A stretch of 9,027 nucleotides of DNA from 2-01-FULL-51-21 sp964348955 (GTDB lineage: Bacteria; Patescibacteriota; Minisyncoccia; Phycocordibacterales; 2-01-FULL-51-21). Below the pieces are notes generated by a model, which was not told the origin of the DNA, searched no databases, and saw only the letters and a list, made by a program, of their open reading frames with translations. How positions within the stretch are numbered: position 1 is the first letter of the stretch; every line of letters starts with the position of its first letter. Positions 1-7,146 of this stretch are shown here, one piece after another. Position numbers and translations under genes: made by a program. Location: contig CAYGEN010000029.1 of assembly GCA_964348955.1 (NCBI GenBank), positions 1-9,027 of the forward strand, written 5' to 3'.

Positions 1-18
1 GGGCAAAGCAGTTTGCCC
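1..18 (-). terminator. Hairpin downstream of tRNA-Pro, possible terminator cut by window edge
   Basis: Positions 1-7 and 12-18 form a perfect 7-bp inverted repeat (GGGCAAA / TTTGCCC) around a 4-base loop. On the minus strand it lies 19 bases past the 3' end of tRNA-Pro, where a terminator of the long operon would be expected. Any U-tract would fall outside the window, so its role as a terminator is inferred. Confidence 0.4.
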
Positions 19-37
19 GCTCATCCCTCACTGGCGT

Positions 38-108
38 TCGGGCTGCCGAGAATTGAACTCGGGTCTCATCCACCCCATGGACGTATACTACCACTATACT
101 ACAGCCCG
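38..108 (-). tRNA. tRNA-Pro, anticodon GGG
   Basis: I folded this by hand into a complete 71-nt cloverleaf. The acceptor stem is CGGGCTG/CAGCCCG (7 perfect pairs). The D arm is GTAT/GTAT with G-U closing pairs and a GG in the loop. The anticodon stem is CGTCC/GGATG with loop ATGGGGT, a 4-nt variable loop follows, and the T arm is CCGAG/CTCGG with loop TTCAATT. Anticodon GGG (window 74-76) reads CCC/CCU proline codons. The C1-G72 pair and A discriminator fit bacterial tRNA-Pro, and the A32-T38 loop pair is a known conserved feature of tRNA-Pro(GGG). CCA is not encoded, so it must be added after transcription. The 5' end is 20 bases past the stop of the ROK kinase gene on the same strand, so it is probably cut out of the mRNA of that operon. 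Confidence 0.93.
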
Positions 109-128
109 CTTTGCCCTCCTCCCGCTTC

Positions 129-995
129 TCACATTCTGCCACGCCCGCGGATGAACGCAAGCGCGCCATGGAGCCCCCCTATTTCGCCCAACTCCGCTTT
201 GCGAATCTCCGGCAATTCGGGAAATATAGTGAGAATTTTTTTGAGATGTTTCTCCACCGCCGAAATCTTAATACCCACTTCTCTCACCATCATGGACCCT
301 CCCAAAACGACGACATTAGGCGACCAGTGTAAAATGGTGTTATTGAGCCCGTAGGCAAGAAATTTTGCCAATTCGTCCCATACAACCGGATTCAGTATTT
401 CATTCGGTTCTTTTCCAAAACGCTTTTTGAGCGCGCTTCCTGAAATATAGTTCTCTAAATGCCCTCTCCCACAAAAATCATGTTCATCGGTATTACAACT
501 CTCGCAGGCGCCCCCCGAGACATCAATAATCTGGTGTCCGGGTTCAAATCCGTATTGATTGCGGTCAATCCTGCCGTCCACAATGCGCACGCCACCGACG
601 CCGGTACTCACGGTGATATAAACCACGATATCCTTCCCGCGGCCGGCGCCCCTATGCGCTTCCCCGAGTCCGACAAGCGCGGTGTCGTTTTGAAGCATGA
701 CGGGCGCGGCGAGAATCTTTTTTAGCTCTTCGGCAAGCGGCTTGCCAATCCATAGGGGCAAATGAGGAGAACGAACAAGCTCGTTTTTCCCCTGATTCAT
801 TACGCCGGCAACTCCGCCGCACGCCGTAACGACGCGCCGTCCACGTGTGAGCTCCCGCGCGGCTTTAAGAATTGCCTGCATTCCCGCATTAAAATCCTGC
901 GGTGTTGCCGTGATAAGCGGCTCTTCAAATGTCTGCGCGTCTCCCGCAAAGGCAATTTTTATATTACTGCCGCCAATATCAAAAAGTAGATACAT
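129..995 (-). CDS. ROK-family sugar kinase (glucokinase-like)
   Basis: The 288-aa protein has the ROK length and fold signatures. It starts with the phosphate-binding motif DIGGSNIK (residues 6-13), has the catalytic Asp in QND (D104), GEAHRGAGRG (111-120), the second ATP motif STGVGG (130-135), and the sugar-contacting EPGH (E151, H154). The ROK zinc site, normally CxCGxxGCxE, is altered: C164, C167, C175 and H179 lie in a longer Cys segment where the usual GC is GH. The likely reaction is ATP-dependent phosphorylation of glucose (or mannose/N-acetylhexosamine); the substrate is inferred from its neighbours. It follows the PGI/PMI gene by 18 bases, which suits feeding glucose from the GH15 enzyme into glucose-6-phosphate. 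The ATG at 993-995 has no Shine-Dalgarno. There is no DNA-binding N-terminus, so it is a kinase rather than a ROK repressor. The stop is TGA. Confidence 0.88.
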   Translation of the reverse strand: MYLLFDIGGSNIKIAFAGDAQTFEEPLITATPQDFNAGMQAILKAARELTRGRRVVTACGGVAGVMNQGKNELVRSPHLPLWIGKPLAEELKKILAAPVMLQNDTALVGLGEAHRGAGRGKDIVVYITVSTGVGGVRIVDGRIDRNQYGFEPGHQIIDVSGGACESCNTDEHDFCGRGHLENYISGSALKKRFGKEPNEILNPVVWDELAKFLAYGLNNTILHWSPNVVVLGGSMMVREVGIKISAVEKHLKKILTIFPELPEIRKAELGEIGGLHGALAFIRGRGRM

Positions 996-1013
996 ATGGT
1001 CGTATTGTTTGTA

Positions 1014-1988
1014 TTATACATTCTGACTCTCAAGGCGTTTTTTGAACCGCGTTATAAGCGGAGTTTCCATCGGTTCATTTCCGTAGCCCTTGGCAAGCGC
1101 GAGGGCGAGCGCAATAGAGCGCAAAACAGAGCCGAAAACTTTCTCGCATGCCGTGGTGCCGACGACAGGAATAATAGTGACCGGTATACCCCGTTTCGTA
1201 TATATCTCTTCGGTAATATGCATGCGTTTGAGCACACGCGCGTGATCGGCGGGGTCTTTGAGCAACAGGGCGTGAAATGGCGCGCGCGGCGAGAGCGATG
1301 AGCCGTCAAAACCCTCAATTTCGTTGTGGTTTGCCTCGGGCACATAATTGAAAAAAGCGGGAATTTTGGCGGTTTCGTTGAGCGTAATTTTCCAATAATA
1401 TGCGAGCGACAAATAACGCCGCGAGGAATACACGAGCGGAATGCGGCCGAGGAGTGTCCGCGCAAGATTATTCCCCGCCTCTCCCGCTTCCTCTGGACGA
1501 AGCGACTTTGCAAGTGATGAGAGCTCCTTCTGAAGCGCTTCGCGCCGAATGAGCGCGGCGAGGGCGATGGCAGAGAGCCCAACGGCAGTTCGTGGCGGAA
1601 AACTTTCTCGCGGAAGCTTTATGTAAGGAATCTTTGCTTCTTTAGCGAGTGAGAGCAGTTTCCCTCCGCCTGCAATGACCGCAAGCGAATAGTTCTTCTC
1701 TATTGCGCGTTCGGCAAAATCAACCGTTTCCTCCGTATCGCCGGAATAGGAACTTGCGATGTAGAGGGTGCGCGTTGCCGCGGATTCTTTGAGAGGCGGT
1801 AAGCCGTAATCTGCATGCACTGAAAGACCGTGCTCCGGCTCAATCGCGTTTATGAGGTCGGCGCCGAGATGCGAGCCGCCCATGCCGCCAACTACAATTC
1901 TCTCAAATACCCTAAGCCCCGCGCGATTTTTTATATCAGGCGTGAAGGAGAAAGACGCGGCAACATGAAATAGAAGGTCGTCAATCAT
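1014..1988 (-). CDS. Bifunctional phosphoglucose/phosphomannose isomerase (SIS fold)
   Basis: The 324-aa protein belongs to the archaeal-type PGI/PMI family, which interconverts glucose-6-P or mannose-6-P with fructose-6-P in the cytoplasm. The first SIS domain (about 25-160) carries GGMGGSHLGAD (34-44) and the phosphate-binding SSYSGDTEET (79-88), followed by PRTAVG (132-137). The second SIS domain carries NETAKIP (E205, proton-transfer base) and PEANHNEIEGF (H221, ring opening), which correspond to Glu203 and His219 of the Pyrobaculum enzyme. The C-terminal helix ends in a basic ITRFKKRL segment, as in the family. It is unlike the larger classical bacterial Pgi. It sits 33 bases after the GH15 gene and 18 bases before the ROK kinase, so it should process the kinase product. 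Start ATG at 1986-1988 with no Shine-Dalgarno; stop TAA. Confidence 0.9.
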   Translation of the reverse strand: MIDDLLFHVAASFSFTPDIKNRAGLRVFERIVVGGMGGSHLGADLINAIEPEHGLSVHADYGLPPLKESAATRTLYIASSYSGDTEETVDFAERAIEKNYSLAVIAGGGKLLSLAKEAKIPYIKLPRESFPPRTAVGLSAIALAALIRREALQKELSSLAKSLRPEEAGEAGNNLARTLLGRIPLVYSSRRYLSLAYYWKITLNETAKIPAFFNYVPEANHNEIEGFDGSSLSPRAPFHALLLKDPADHARVLKRMHITEEIYTKRGIPVTIIPVVGTTACEKVFGSVLRSIALALALAKGYGNEPMETPLITRFKKRLESQNV

Positions 1989-2021
1989 ATTCGTACGGTG
2001 TAATGTACTATGTTAAAATCG

Positions 2022-4010
2022 CTAAAATCGCACCGGATTGCACGCAACGCACAGTCCCAATTGCTCCATCTTCTCCAGATAGTCTATGACGGTATGCACG
2101 AACTCGGCATGGCTCCACACCAGGGGCGCCGCGGAAACCTGCTCGCCGCTGTACGGGTCAATCTGCTCAGAAAGAATGCCCGACATTTGCGCGTGTTCCA
2201 CCGTCCACAATAGCCAGCCGCGCACGGGCGCGAGGTCTTTTTCCGTTTTTGCGATTGCGGTGTAGTACTGGGCAAGCCAAAGACTGGTAATGAGCCAAGG
2301 GTTCGGCTGGCTCCTGCCCATGGGGCGATAATAATCGTCGTACTCAAAGCGCGGCATGCCGCGCGCCGAATCCTTTAAAAGCAAGCGGTCTTTAATCACG
2401 CCAAGGGCGGCGACCATGCGTTCATCATCCGGAGGCAACAACCCAAAACGAAACACGCCATAGAAACTGCTCATGTCCACCGTCTCGTCTCTGGTCAGCT
2501 CTCCCTTTTCATTCACGGTTAGCAGTTTCAAAAAGAGATTGAGTTTTGGGTCATAGAGCTGTTTCAAAATAAACTCACGCGCCGCGTTTGCGGCGTCGGT
2601 GTAGCGCTTCGCGGCATCTTCCTTTCCAAGGAGGCGCGCGAAGTTTGCCGCGGCGATAAGTGCGCCGTACTTGGCGCTCACCGTGTACGTTGAAATGCCG
2701 TACTTCGCCTCCCAAAGGTCATAACTCGGGTACGGGAGTCCAGAATCAACCGAACTATAGCTTGCGAGAAAATCGGCACAACCGCGAATTAACACATCGT
2801 ATACGCTCTCAACAAATTCAAGGTCCTTGGTGAGGAGGTAGTGCCGCCAGAGCGCAAAGACGACAATTGCCGTTTCATCTTCTTGAATCGGCAACTCCGA
2901 TTTACCGTCCCTGACCCAAGGATGCCACGACGAGCCAAGCGACTGGTCGGTACGATACTTGTGCATAAAATATCCGCGGTCGGCGGCAACATCGCGGGCA
3001 AAGGAAAAGAAATTTCGCGCAACATTGAAATCTCCCGCGCGGTCAAGCGCCATGGCGGCAAAGCCCGCGTCTCTCGGCCATACATAGTGGTAGCCGTCCC
3101 GCCCTCGCTGAAGCATGTCGGAGTCGCTCGAGGCAATGATGCCGCCGTTATTGTCGGCGTGTGCGCGAATAATAAAGAGCGATTTTTTAAATTCGGCCAC
3201 TATTCTCTCTTCCAATCCGTAAAAGCTGAAGTTTTGCCGATTCACCCATGCGTGCCAGAAGTCCTGTGTGGTGCGCATGAGATGTTCGGGCGATTTTTCA
3301 AGAACATAGGTATTTAAATTGTGCACCTCCGGTATGGATTCGCCCACCGCCACCCAATAATGAACGGTCGTGCGCGCGCCGCCTTGGAGCGAGAGCGTGA
3401 GCCCGAGCGCCGAATCAACCGTACCGTGTTCAATGGGATTTTTTGAAAGTATCCCGTCAAGCGCATCAGCGTGCGTTCCTTCCTTTCCCTCAATCTCAAA
3501 GAGGCCGACGCTGTAGTCATCAAAACGAACGCCACCGTGGTGCGCGTTGAGAAGAAATACCCGCCGACCTTTGTAGTGAATAATGGCTTCGTAGCGCGGG
3601 TCGTAGTACGCGGTATCGCCGCGGTGCGATTCGGAAATATTAAATTGGTGCGCAAAAAAAAGTTTAATATCTCGCGGAACCTTGCGCGTATTTTCCACAA
3701 CGGCCTCCCGCAGAAAAATATTGCGCTCGTTATACACCACATCGGTAAGAGTAATCGTGACGCCGAGATACTCATTTTTTGCGATTACTTTTCCCGCCGC
3801 CGTATGTTGGTCGCAGTCAATGCGTATGTCCCATGAAGGGTCGGTAAACCACCGCAACTCCCCGTCCGCGTACACACCCACTCTATGCATGTGACTGACA
3901 CCCAGGTGATTTTCAAGCCCCACATAGGGAAAATAGAAATCGCGAACTTGCGCGCGCGCGTCAAGTCCAACCAAGATATGGCCGTTTCCGAGTGTTACGG
4001 ATCGAGGCAT
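2022..4010 (-). CDS. GH15 glucoamylase-like glycoside hydrolase
   Basis: The 662-aa protein has the full two-domain layout of prokaryotic GH15 enzymes. The N-terminal beta-sandwich (about 1-255) begins with LGNGHILVGLDARAQVRDFY, followed by an (alpha/alpha)6 barrel (about 265-650). Barrel landmarks are YVWPRDAGF (309-317), QEDETA (376-381), the general-acid region YPSYDLWEAKYG (E434), and the general-base region ILSEQIDPYSGE (E615) followed by APLVWSHAEF. Family members release glucose from non-reducing ends of alpha-1,4/1,6-glucans; some act on trehalose or dextran instead. No signal peptide is present, so the substrate should be intracellular. It lies between the DUF5752-like gene (32-base gap) and PGI/PMI (33-base gap). 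Start ATG at 4008-4010 with no Shine-Dalgarno. The stop is TAG inside a 9-bp tandem duplication that places a second in-frame stop three codons later. Confidence 0.92.
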   Translation of the reverse strand: MPRSVTLGNGHILVGLDARAQVRDFYFPYVGLENHLGVSHMHRVGVYADGELRWFTDPSWDIRIDCDQHTAAGKVIAKNEYLGVTITLTDVVYNERNIFLREAVVENTRKVPRDIKLFFAHQFNISESHRGDTAYYDPRYEAIIHYKGRRVFLLNAHHGGVRFDDYSVGLFEIEGKEGTHADALDGILSKNPIEHGTVDSALGLTLSLQGGARTTVHYWVAVGESIPEVHNLNTYVLEKSPEHLMRTTQDFWHAWVNRQNFSFYGLEERIVAEFKKSLFIIRAHADNNGGIIASSDSDMLQRGRDGYHYVWPRDAGFAAMALDRAGDFNVARNFFSFARDVAADRGYFMHKYRTDQSLGSSWHPWVRDGKSELPIQEDETAIVVFALWRHYLLTKDLEFVESVYDVLIRGCADFLASYSSVDSGLPYPSYDLWEAKYGISTYTVSAKYGALIAAANFARLLGKEDAAKRYTDAANAAREFILKQLYDPKLNLFLKLLTVNEKGELTRDETVDMSSFYGVFRFGLLPPDDERMVAALGVIKDRLLLKDSARGMPRFEYDDYYRPMGRSQPNPWLITSLWLAQYYTAIAKTEKDLAPVRGWLLWTVEHAQMSGILSEQIDPYSGEQVSAAPLVWSHAEFVHTVIDYLEKMEQLGLCVACNPVRF

Positions 4011-4042
4011 GAAGCGTATGGATTAAATGCACTAAGCTAAAC

Positions 4043-4405
4043 CTAATAAGAGTAGCGCTTGAGCGCATCCGCCACGGCGCGAACCGCCTCTTTGCGATTT
4101 TTTGCCTTGGCGAGCGCTCGCGCGCATACCTTATCTTGAAGGACGTCCTCCACCCAGCGCGCGAAATCGTTTTTCTCTCGGTTCGCGTGGTAGGCGTACT
4201 CATCATCGCTCAAGTGTTCGGCAAGCGTCTCTTTGAGCACGAACAGATTTGGCAACGCCAAACCGGACACCGTCCAAAAAGACTGCTCACCCCGAACCTC
4301 GACCAGCACGCGCTTGCCAGGAGCGCTCTTTTTTCCCGGAGACGCCGCCCGGTTGCTTTTTGGAAAAATTTTTCGCGCTATTTTTTTTACCATATTTAGA
4401 ATCAT
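4043..4405 (-). CDS. DUF5752-like small protein of the glucan cassette
   Basis: About 116-120 aa. The N-terminus is strongly basic (MVKKIARKIFPK..., many Lys/Arg, Pro/Ser) and looks disordered. The core, VSGLALPNLFVLKETLAEHLSDDEYAYHA-type helices followed by NDFARWVEDVLQD and a final helical LKRY segment, matches my memory of DUF5752 (FxxxxG..L.NL.EL...L..M.DE.F.YHv...KNDFa.Wi.dvl.D). That family is of unknown function and is often near alpha-glucan or glycosyltransferase genes; this assignment is from recall. The start is uncertain: the frame is open from a TTG at 4442-4444, seven bases after the GH57 stop, but ATG at 4403-4405 (used here) or 4391-4393 is likelier because the TTG extension looks non-conserved. 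No Shine-Dalgarno precedes any of them. Its place between GH57 and GH15 suggests a role tied to the polymer enzymes. Stop TAG. Confidence 0.68.
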   Translation of the reverse strand: MILNMVKKIARKIFPKSNRAASPGKKSAPGKRVLVEVRGEQSFWTVSGLALPNLFVLKETLAEHLSDDEYAYHANREKNDFARWVEDVLQDKVCARALAKAKNRKEAVRAVADALKRYSY

Positions 4406-4450
4406 GATACTTAATGCACCATTAATAATTGAAACGCCTTTCAACCCCGC

Positions 4451-5683
4451 TTAAGCATGCACGGGCGTCCGAAGCACAACTCCATGTTGATGCGCGTCTA
4501 TTCTTAATTTTAAATCATGAAGCGCATTCATGAAAGCGATATACGCATCATAAGGAGATTCGTACGGATTAAAATACTTGTGCACATCACCGTCCGCAAA
4601 CCACTTGGTGCACATATAGTAAAAATGGTCGGATGTTTGCATGCGCCGCCAATCATGAATTATGTCCTGGTCGCGAGAATTGAGCGCCGATTCTTCAAGC
4701 GCGTAGACTGCGGTAATTGCGGAACGCTGAATATCGTTGCCGACCCATGCCGAGAGGTCGCGTTCCGTATCCGCCCACGTGAGAATATGCGGCACGTCAA
4801 ATTCGCCGACCGCTGTATAGGAAGAAATGGTTTGTGTCGGCGTTTTGAACGTAGTCTCTCGGTGCGCCAAGAGCTCTCCGGGGAGTGCGGCAAGAAAATC
4901 AAAAATGCCCGAGTCCGCCCACTGATGTTCTCCGAAGGTCTCATAATCCATGAATAAGTTGATGGTCTGCCCGCTTCCATGGTGCGCGTTCACCCACTCG
5001 GCAAACTTTGGCGCCGTAAGCGGCCAGCCCTTCCACGTGCGCTCCGAAAACCTAAACGCGATGTCGTCGGAAAGACGATAATTTTTTAACAGCACTTTGA
5101 TGCGCTTTGCGCCTTTAGGGCGGTATAAAAAATTAGGACTCCTCCAACCGAGATAATGTTCCCACCCTTCCGCCATGATGCCGAGGTAGCCGCGCTGGTC
5201 CGCCCACGCCGCCAAATCATTGCGGTAGGAGAGCTCGGTGTTGCGCAAAACACGCGGCGTCACGCCAAACACGCGCCGTACCGTATCGCGGTGGAGATTC
5301 ACCTGCCGTTCAAATTCTTTCGGGGAATAAAAAAATGCAAGAGAATGATAATAGGTGTCGGCAAGTATTTCTACCCGTCCGGTTGCCACTAGCCGCCTGA
5401 ATGAATCGAGAACCTCCGGCATATCGCGCTCAAGCTGTTCTATGACTACGCCGGAAAAAGAAAATGCAAAGGTAAACTCCGGATGCCGCTCCAAAAGCCG
5501 CATAAGCACCTCGTTTGCCGGAAGGTATGATTTATGAGCGACCTTCTCCAGTATCCGACGGTTGTTTAGGTCGGTTTGCGACTCATCGTTGAAATACGCA
5601 TGGTCGTGGCCAATGTCAAAGACACGATAACGCTTGACGCGCATCGGCTGATGCACATGAAAATAAAGGCATACCGAAAGCAT
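4451..5683 (-). CDS. GH57 alpha-amylase / alpha-glucan-acting enzyme
   Basis: The 410-aa protein shows all five GH57 regions in order. They are HVHQP (9-13), GVVIEQL (78-84), the nucleophile region RNTELSY (E150), the acid/base region LFMDYETFGEHQW (D246), and LTWADTERDLSAWVGND (301-317). It is a short form with the catalytic barrel and a helical tail, without the long C-terminal beta domain of the 650-residue 4-alpha-glucanotransferases. The sequence FDIGHDHAYFNDE and the LGWRSPN segment resemble the short archaeal alpha-amylase type near glucoamylase genes (Methanocaldococcus MJ1611-like, from memory). Whether it hydrolyses, transfers or branches alpha-glucan cannot be read from sequence. 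No signal peptide. Start ATG at 5681-5683 follows a C-rich stretch with no Shine-Dalgarno. A 131-base repeat-containing spacer separates it from the glycosyltransferase, and the next gene follows almost directly. Confidence 0.92.
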   Translation of the reverse strand: MLSVCLYFHVHQPMRVKRYRVFDIGHDHAYFNDESQTDLNNRRILEKVAHKSYLPANEVLMRLLERHPEFTFAFSFSGVVIEQLERDMPEVLDSFRRLVATGRVEILADTYYHSLAFFYSPKEFERQVNLHRDTVRRVFGVTPRVLRNTELSYRNDLAAWADQRGYLGIMAEGWEHYLGWRSPNFLYRPKGAKRIKVLLKNYRLSDDIAFRFSERTWKGWPLTAPKFAEWVNAHHGSGQTINLFMDYETFGEHQWADSGIFDFLAALPGELLAHRETTFKTPTQTISSYTAVGEFDVPHILTWADTERDLSAWVGNDIQRSAITAVYALEESALNSRDQDIIHDWRRMQTSDHFYYMCTKWFADGDVHKYFNPYESPYDAYIAFMNALHDLKLRIDAHQHGVVLRTPVHA

Positions 5684-5814
5684 GGGGGGCGGGTAGGAAG
5701 TACAAATTAAGAATTACGCGTGAGAAAAAAGGTGCGAATCACTAAACAAGAAGTGCGAATACGTGAGAGAAGAATGAATACAAACGGCGACTCGGTTCTC
5801 TGTTCTTAATTTCT
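5684..5814. repeat. 131-bp spacer with repeat-derived ends
   Basis: The spacer between the glycosyltransferase and GH57 genes holds GAAGTAC plus AAATTAAGAA near its left end (5697-5713). Near the right boundary it has the matching inverted parts TTCTTAATTT (5803-5812) and GTACTTC (5820-5826). Inside, CGTGAGA (5719-5725, 5762-5768) and GTGCGAAT (5732-5739, 5753-5760) are each present twice. I see no clear promoter or terminator. Confidence 0.5.
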
Positions 5815-7074
5815 CTATCGTACTTCGTACTTCGTATTTCGTACTTCATTAATGACCCTATGGTACAGCATAACACATATCTGTGCCGCTTTTTGCCAAG
5901 TTTGTTTGAGCGCATCGCTTCTTCCCGCGACTTTCAGTTGGTGACGAAGCGGAGCGTAGCGGAGAACCGACACTATTTTATTTGCCATTTCGTCAATGTC
6001 CCAAAAATCAACCTTGAGCGCGTTCGCTATGACTTCCGAGACGCCGGACTGTTTTGAAATAAGCACCGGCGTGCCGCTTGCGAGCGATTCAAGCGGCGTG
6101 ATGCCGAACGGCTCCGACACGCTCGGCAGAACATACAGGTCGGCCGCAAGGTAGAGGCGGTCAAGCTCGGCGCCGCGCACAAACCCCGCAAAAAATACGC
6201 GGTGCGCGATGCCAAGCTCCGCGGCAAGCCGAATAAGCTGGCGCTCCATGTCGCCGGAACCGGCAACGATGAAAAATGTTTTTGGGTTTTCCTTCAAAAC
6301 GCGCGCCGCCGCCCGCAGAAAATAGTCGGGACCTTTTTGTACGGTTAACCTCCCGACATAGAGCACGATGCGATACCCCGGTATTTTTAAGCCAAGCGGC
6401 AAAAGACCTTCCTTGCCCACTTCACGGCCAGCGCTTTGCGAACCGGCGGATACTTCCGGCTCAATGCCGTTGTAGACTACGCTTACTTTCTCCGGCGAAA
6501 TGCCGTACCGCTCCACAATAATACGCTTGGTGTACTCCGAGACGGCGATGATGGCGTCCGCCTCATCCATACCCGCTTTTTCAATGGCATACACGCGACG
6601 GTCCACGTGGTTCCCGCCCCCCAAATCAAAGCCGGTTGCGTGCACGTGCACGATGAGCGGCTTTCCAGAGATACGCTTCGCCTCAATGCCCGCGGGAAAA
6701 GAGAGCCAGTCATGCGCATGTATGAGGTCAAACGATTCTCCGGCAAGAAGCCCTTCCACCAGTGATGCGTAGCGAAGAACTTCCGCCAGCAAGTTATCTC
6801 CGTAGATTTCTACTCCGGCAAGACGGCGCACCCGCTCAAAACTTTCACTCGTCTGATATGCGGCGAGACCCGTATGAGCGCCTTTAAAAGTAATGTGCTC
6901 AAGTCCCGCAAAAAGAAAGCGAATTGAGGAGTCAGACACTTCCACGCGCTTCGGGAGTACAAAGAGCACTTCCACACCTTCTTTCAGAAGCCCGCGCGCC
7001 AAACCACTGCACGCAACCCCGAGACCGCCGCTATTATAGGGAGGAAACTCCCAGCCGAACATGACTACGCGCAT
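5815..7074 (-). CDS. GT4-family glycosyltransferase, glycogen synthase-like
   Basis: The 419-aa protein has a GT-B fold. The N-terminal Rossmann domain carries FPPYNSGGLG (10-19), HAHDW (119-123) and VHVHATGFD (142-150). The C-terminal nucleotide-sugar domain carries VYNGIE (200-205), VGRLTVQKG (R242, K247), AGSGDME (271-277), and the GT4 EX7E motif SEPFGITPLE (E321, E329). The likely role is extension of an alpha-1,4-glucan from a nucleotide-glucose; the donor is unknown, and the KxGGL motif of GT5 synthases is only partly kept (NSGGL). A linker at about 205-232 is unusually Gly/Ser-rich. The last eleven residues (NEVRNTKYEVR) are encoded by a tandem GAAGTAC repeat, so the tail is probably repeat-derived. 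It is the first gene of the glucan run, 72 bases after the exonuclease. Start ATG at 7072-7074, no Shine-Dalgarno; stop TAG. Confidence 0.88.
   Translation of the reverse strand: MRVVMFGWEFPPYNSGGLGVACSGLARGLLKEGVEVLFVLPKRVEVSDSSIRFLFAGLEHITFKGAHTGLAAYQTSESFERVRRLAGVEIYGDNLLAEVLRYASLVEGLLAGESFDLIHAHDWLSFPAGIEAKRISGKPLIVHVHATGFDLGGGNHVDRRVYAIEKAGMDEADAIIAVSEYTKRIIVERYGISPEKVSVVYNGIEPEVSAGSQSAGREVGKEGLLPLGLKIPGYRIVLYVGRLTVQKGPDYFLRAAARVLKENPKTFFIVAGSGDMERQLIRLAAELGIAHRVFFAGFVRGAELDRLYLAADLYVLPSVSEPFGITPLESLASGTPVLISKQSGVSEVIANALKVDFWDIDEMANKIVSVLRYAPLRHQLKVAGRSDALKQTWQKAAQICVMLYHRVINEVRNTKYEVR
5818..5845. repeat. Four tandem 7-bp repeats (TCGTACT) in the 3' end of the glycosyltransferase gene
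   Basis: Units lie at 5818-5824, 5825-5831, 5832-5838 (variant TCGTATT) and 5839-5845. On the coding strand they read GAAGTAC and supply the last codons of the gene. Because 7 is not a multiple of 3, each unit shifts frame and yields the mixed tail RNTKYEVR. The same unit recurs at spacer edges near 5697, 7776, 7866, 7888 and 8382. Confidence 0.8.
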
Positions 7075-7095
7075 AAATAATGAGTGGAACGACGA

Positions 7096-7125
7096 ATCAT
7101 AAAGAATGAATAAGCATAATGAAAA
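7096..7125 (-). promoter_or_regulatory. Possible sigma-70 promoter of the glycosyltransferase-led operon
   Basis: On the minus strand TTTTCA (7120-7125, 4/6 match to the -35 consensus), an 18-bp spacer and TATGAT (7096-7101, 5/6 match to -10) would start transcription near 7089, giving a leader of about 14 bases. The region is AT-rich and is the longest gap before the glucan run apart from the one inside it. The -35 is weak, so this is tentative. Confidence 0.3.
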
Positions 7126-7146
7126 AGAAGCAGGCGAATTGAATAA

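Noticed and set aside
129..131. TGA recoding (Gly code of Gracilibacteria/SR1)
   Set aside because: TGA occurs at the natural end of the ROK protein; read-through would add a few residues and run into the tRNA. No internal TGA occurs in the genes.
1052..1582. 176-codon ORF in another frame of the PGI/PMI gene
   Set aside because: Arg/Ser-rich shadow product; the overlapping frame holds the intact isomerase.
2841..3317. Long ORF antisense to the GH15 gene
   Set aside because: It lies entirely inside a complete GH15 gene with all catalytic motifs; it is a frame shadow.
3950..3960. Alternating GC run as a Z-DNA or regulatory site
   Set aside because: It is 11 bases within the GH15 coding region and is explained by the codons for LDARAQ.
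5818..5845. CRISPR array
   Set aside because: The units are 7 bp, contiguous and without spacers.
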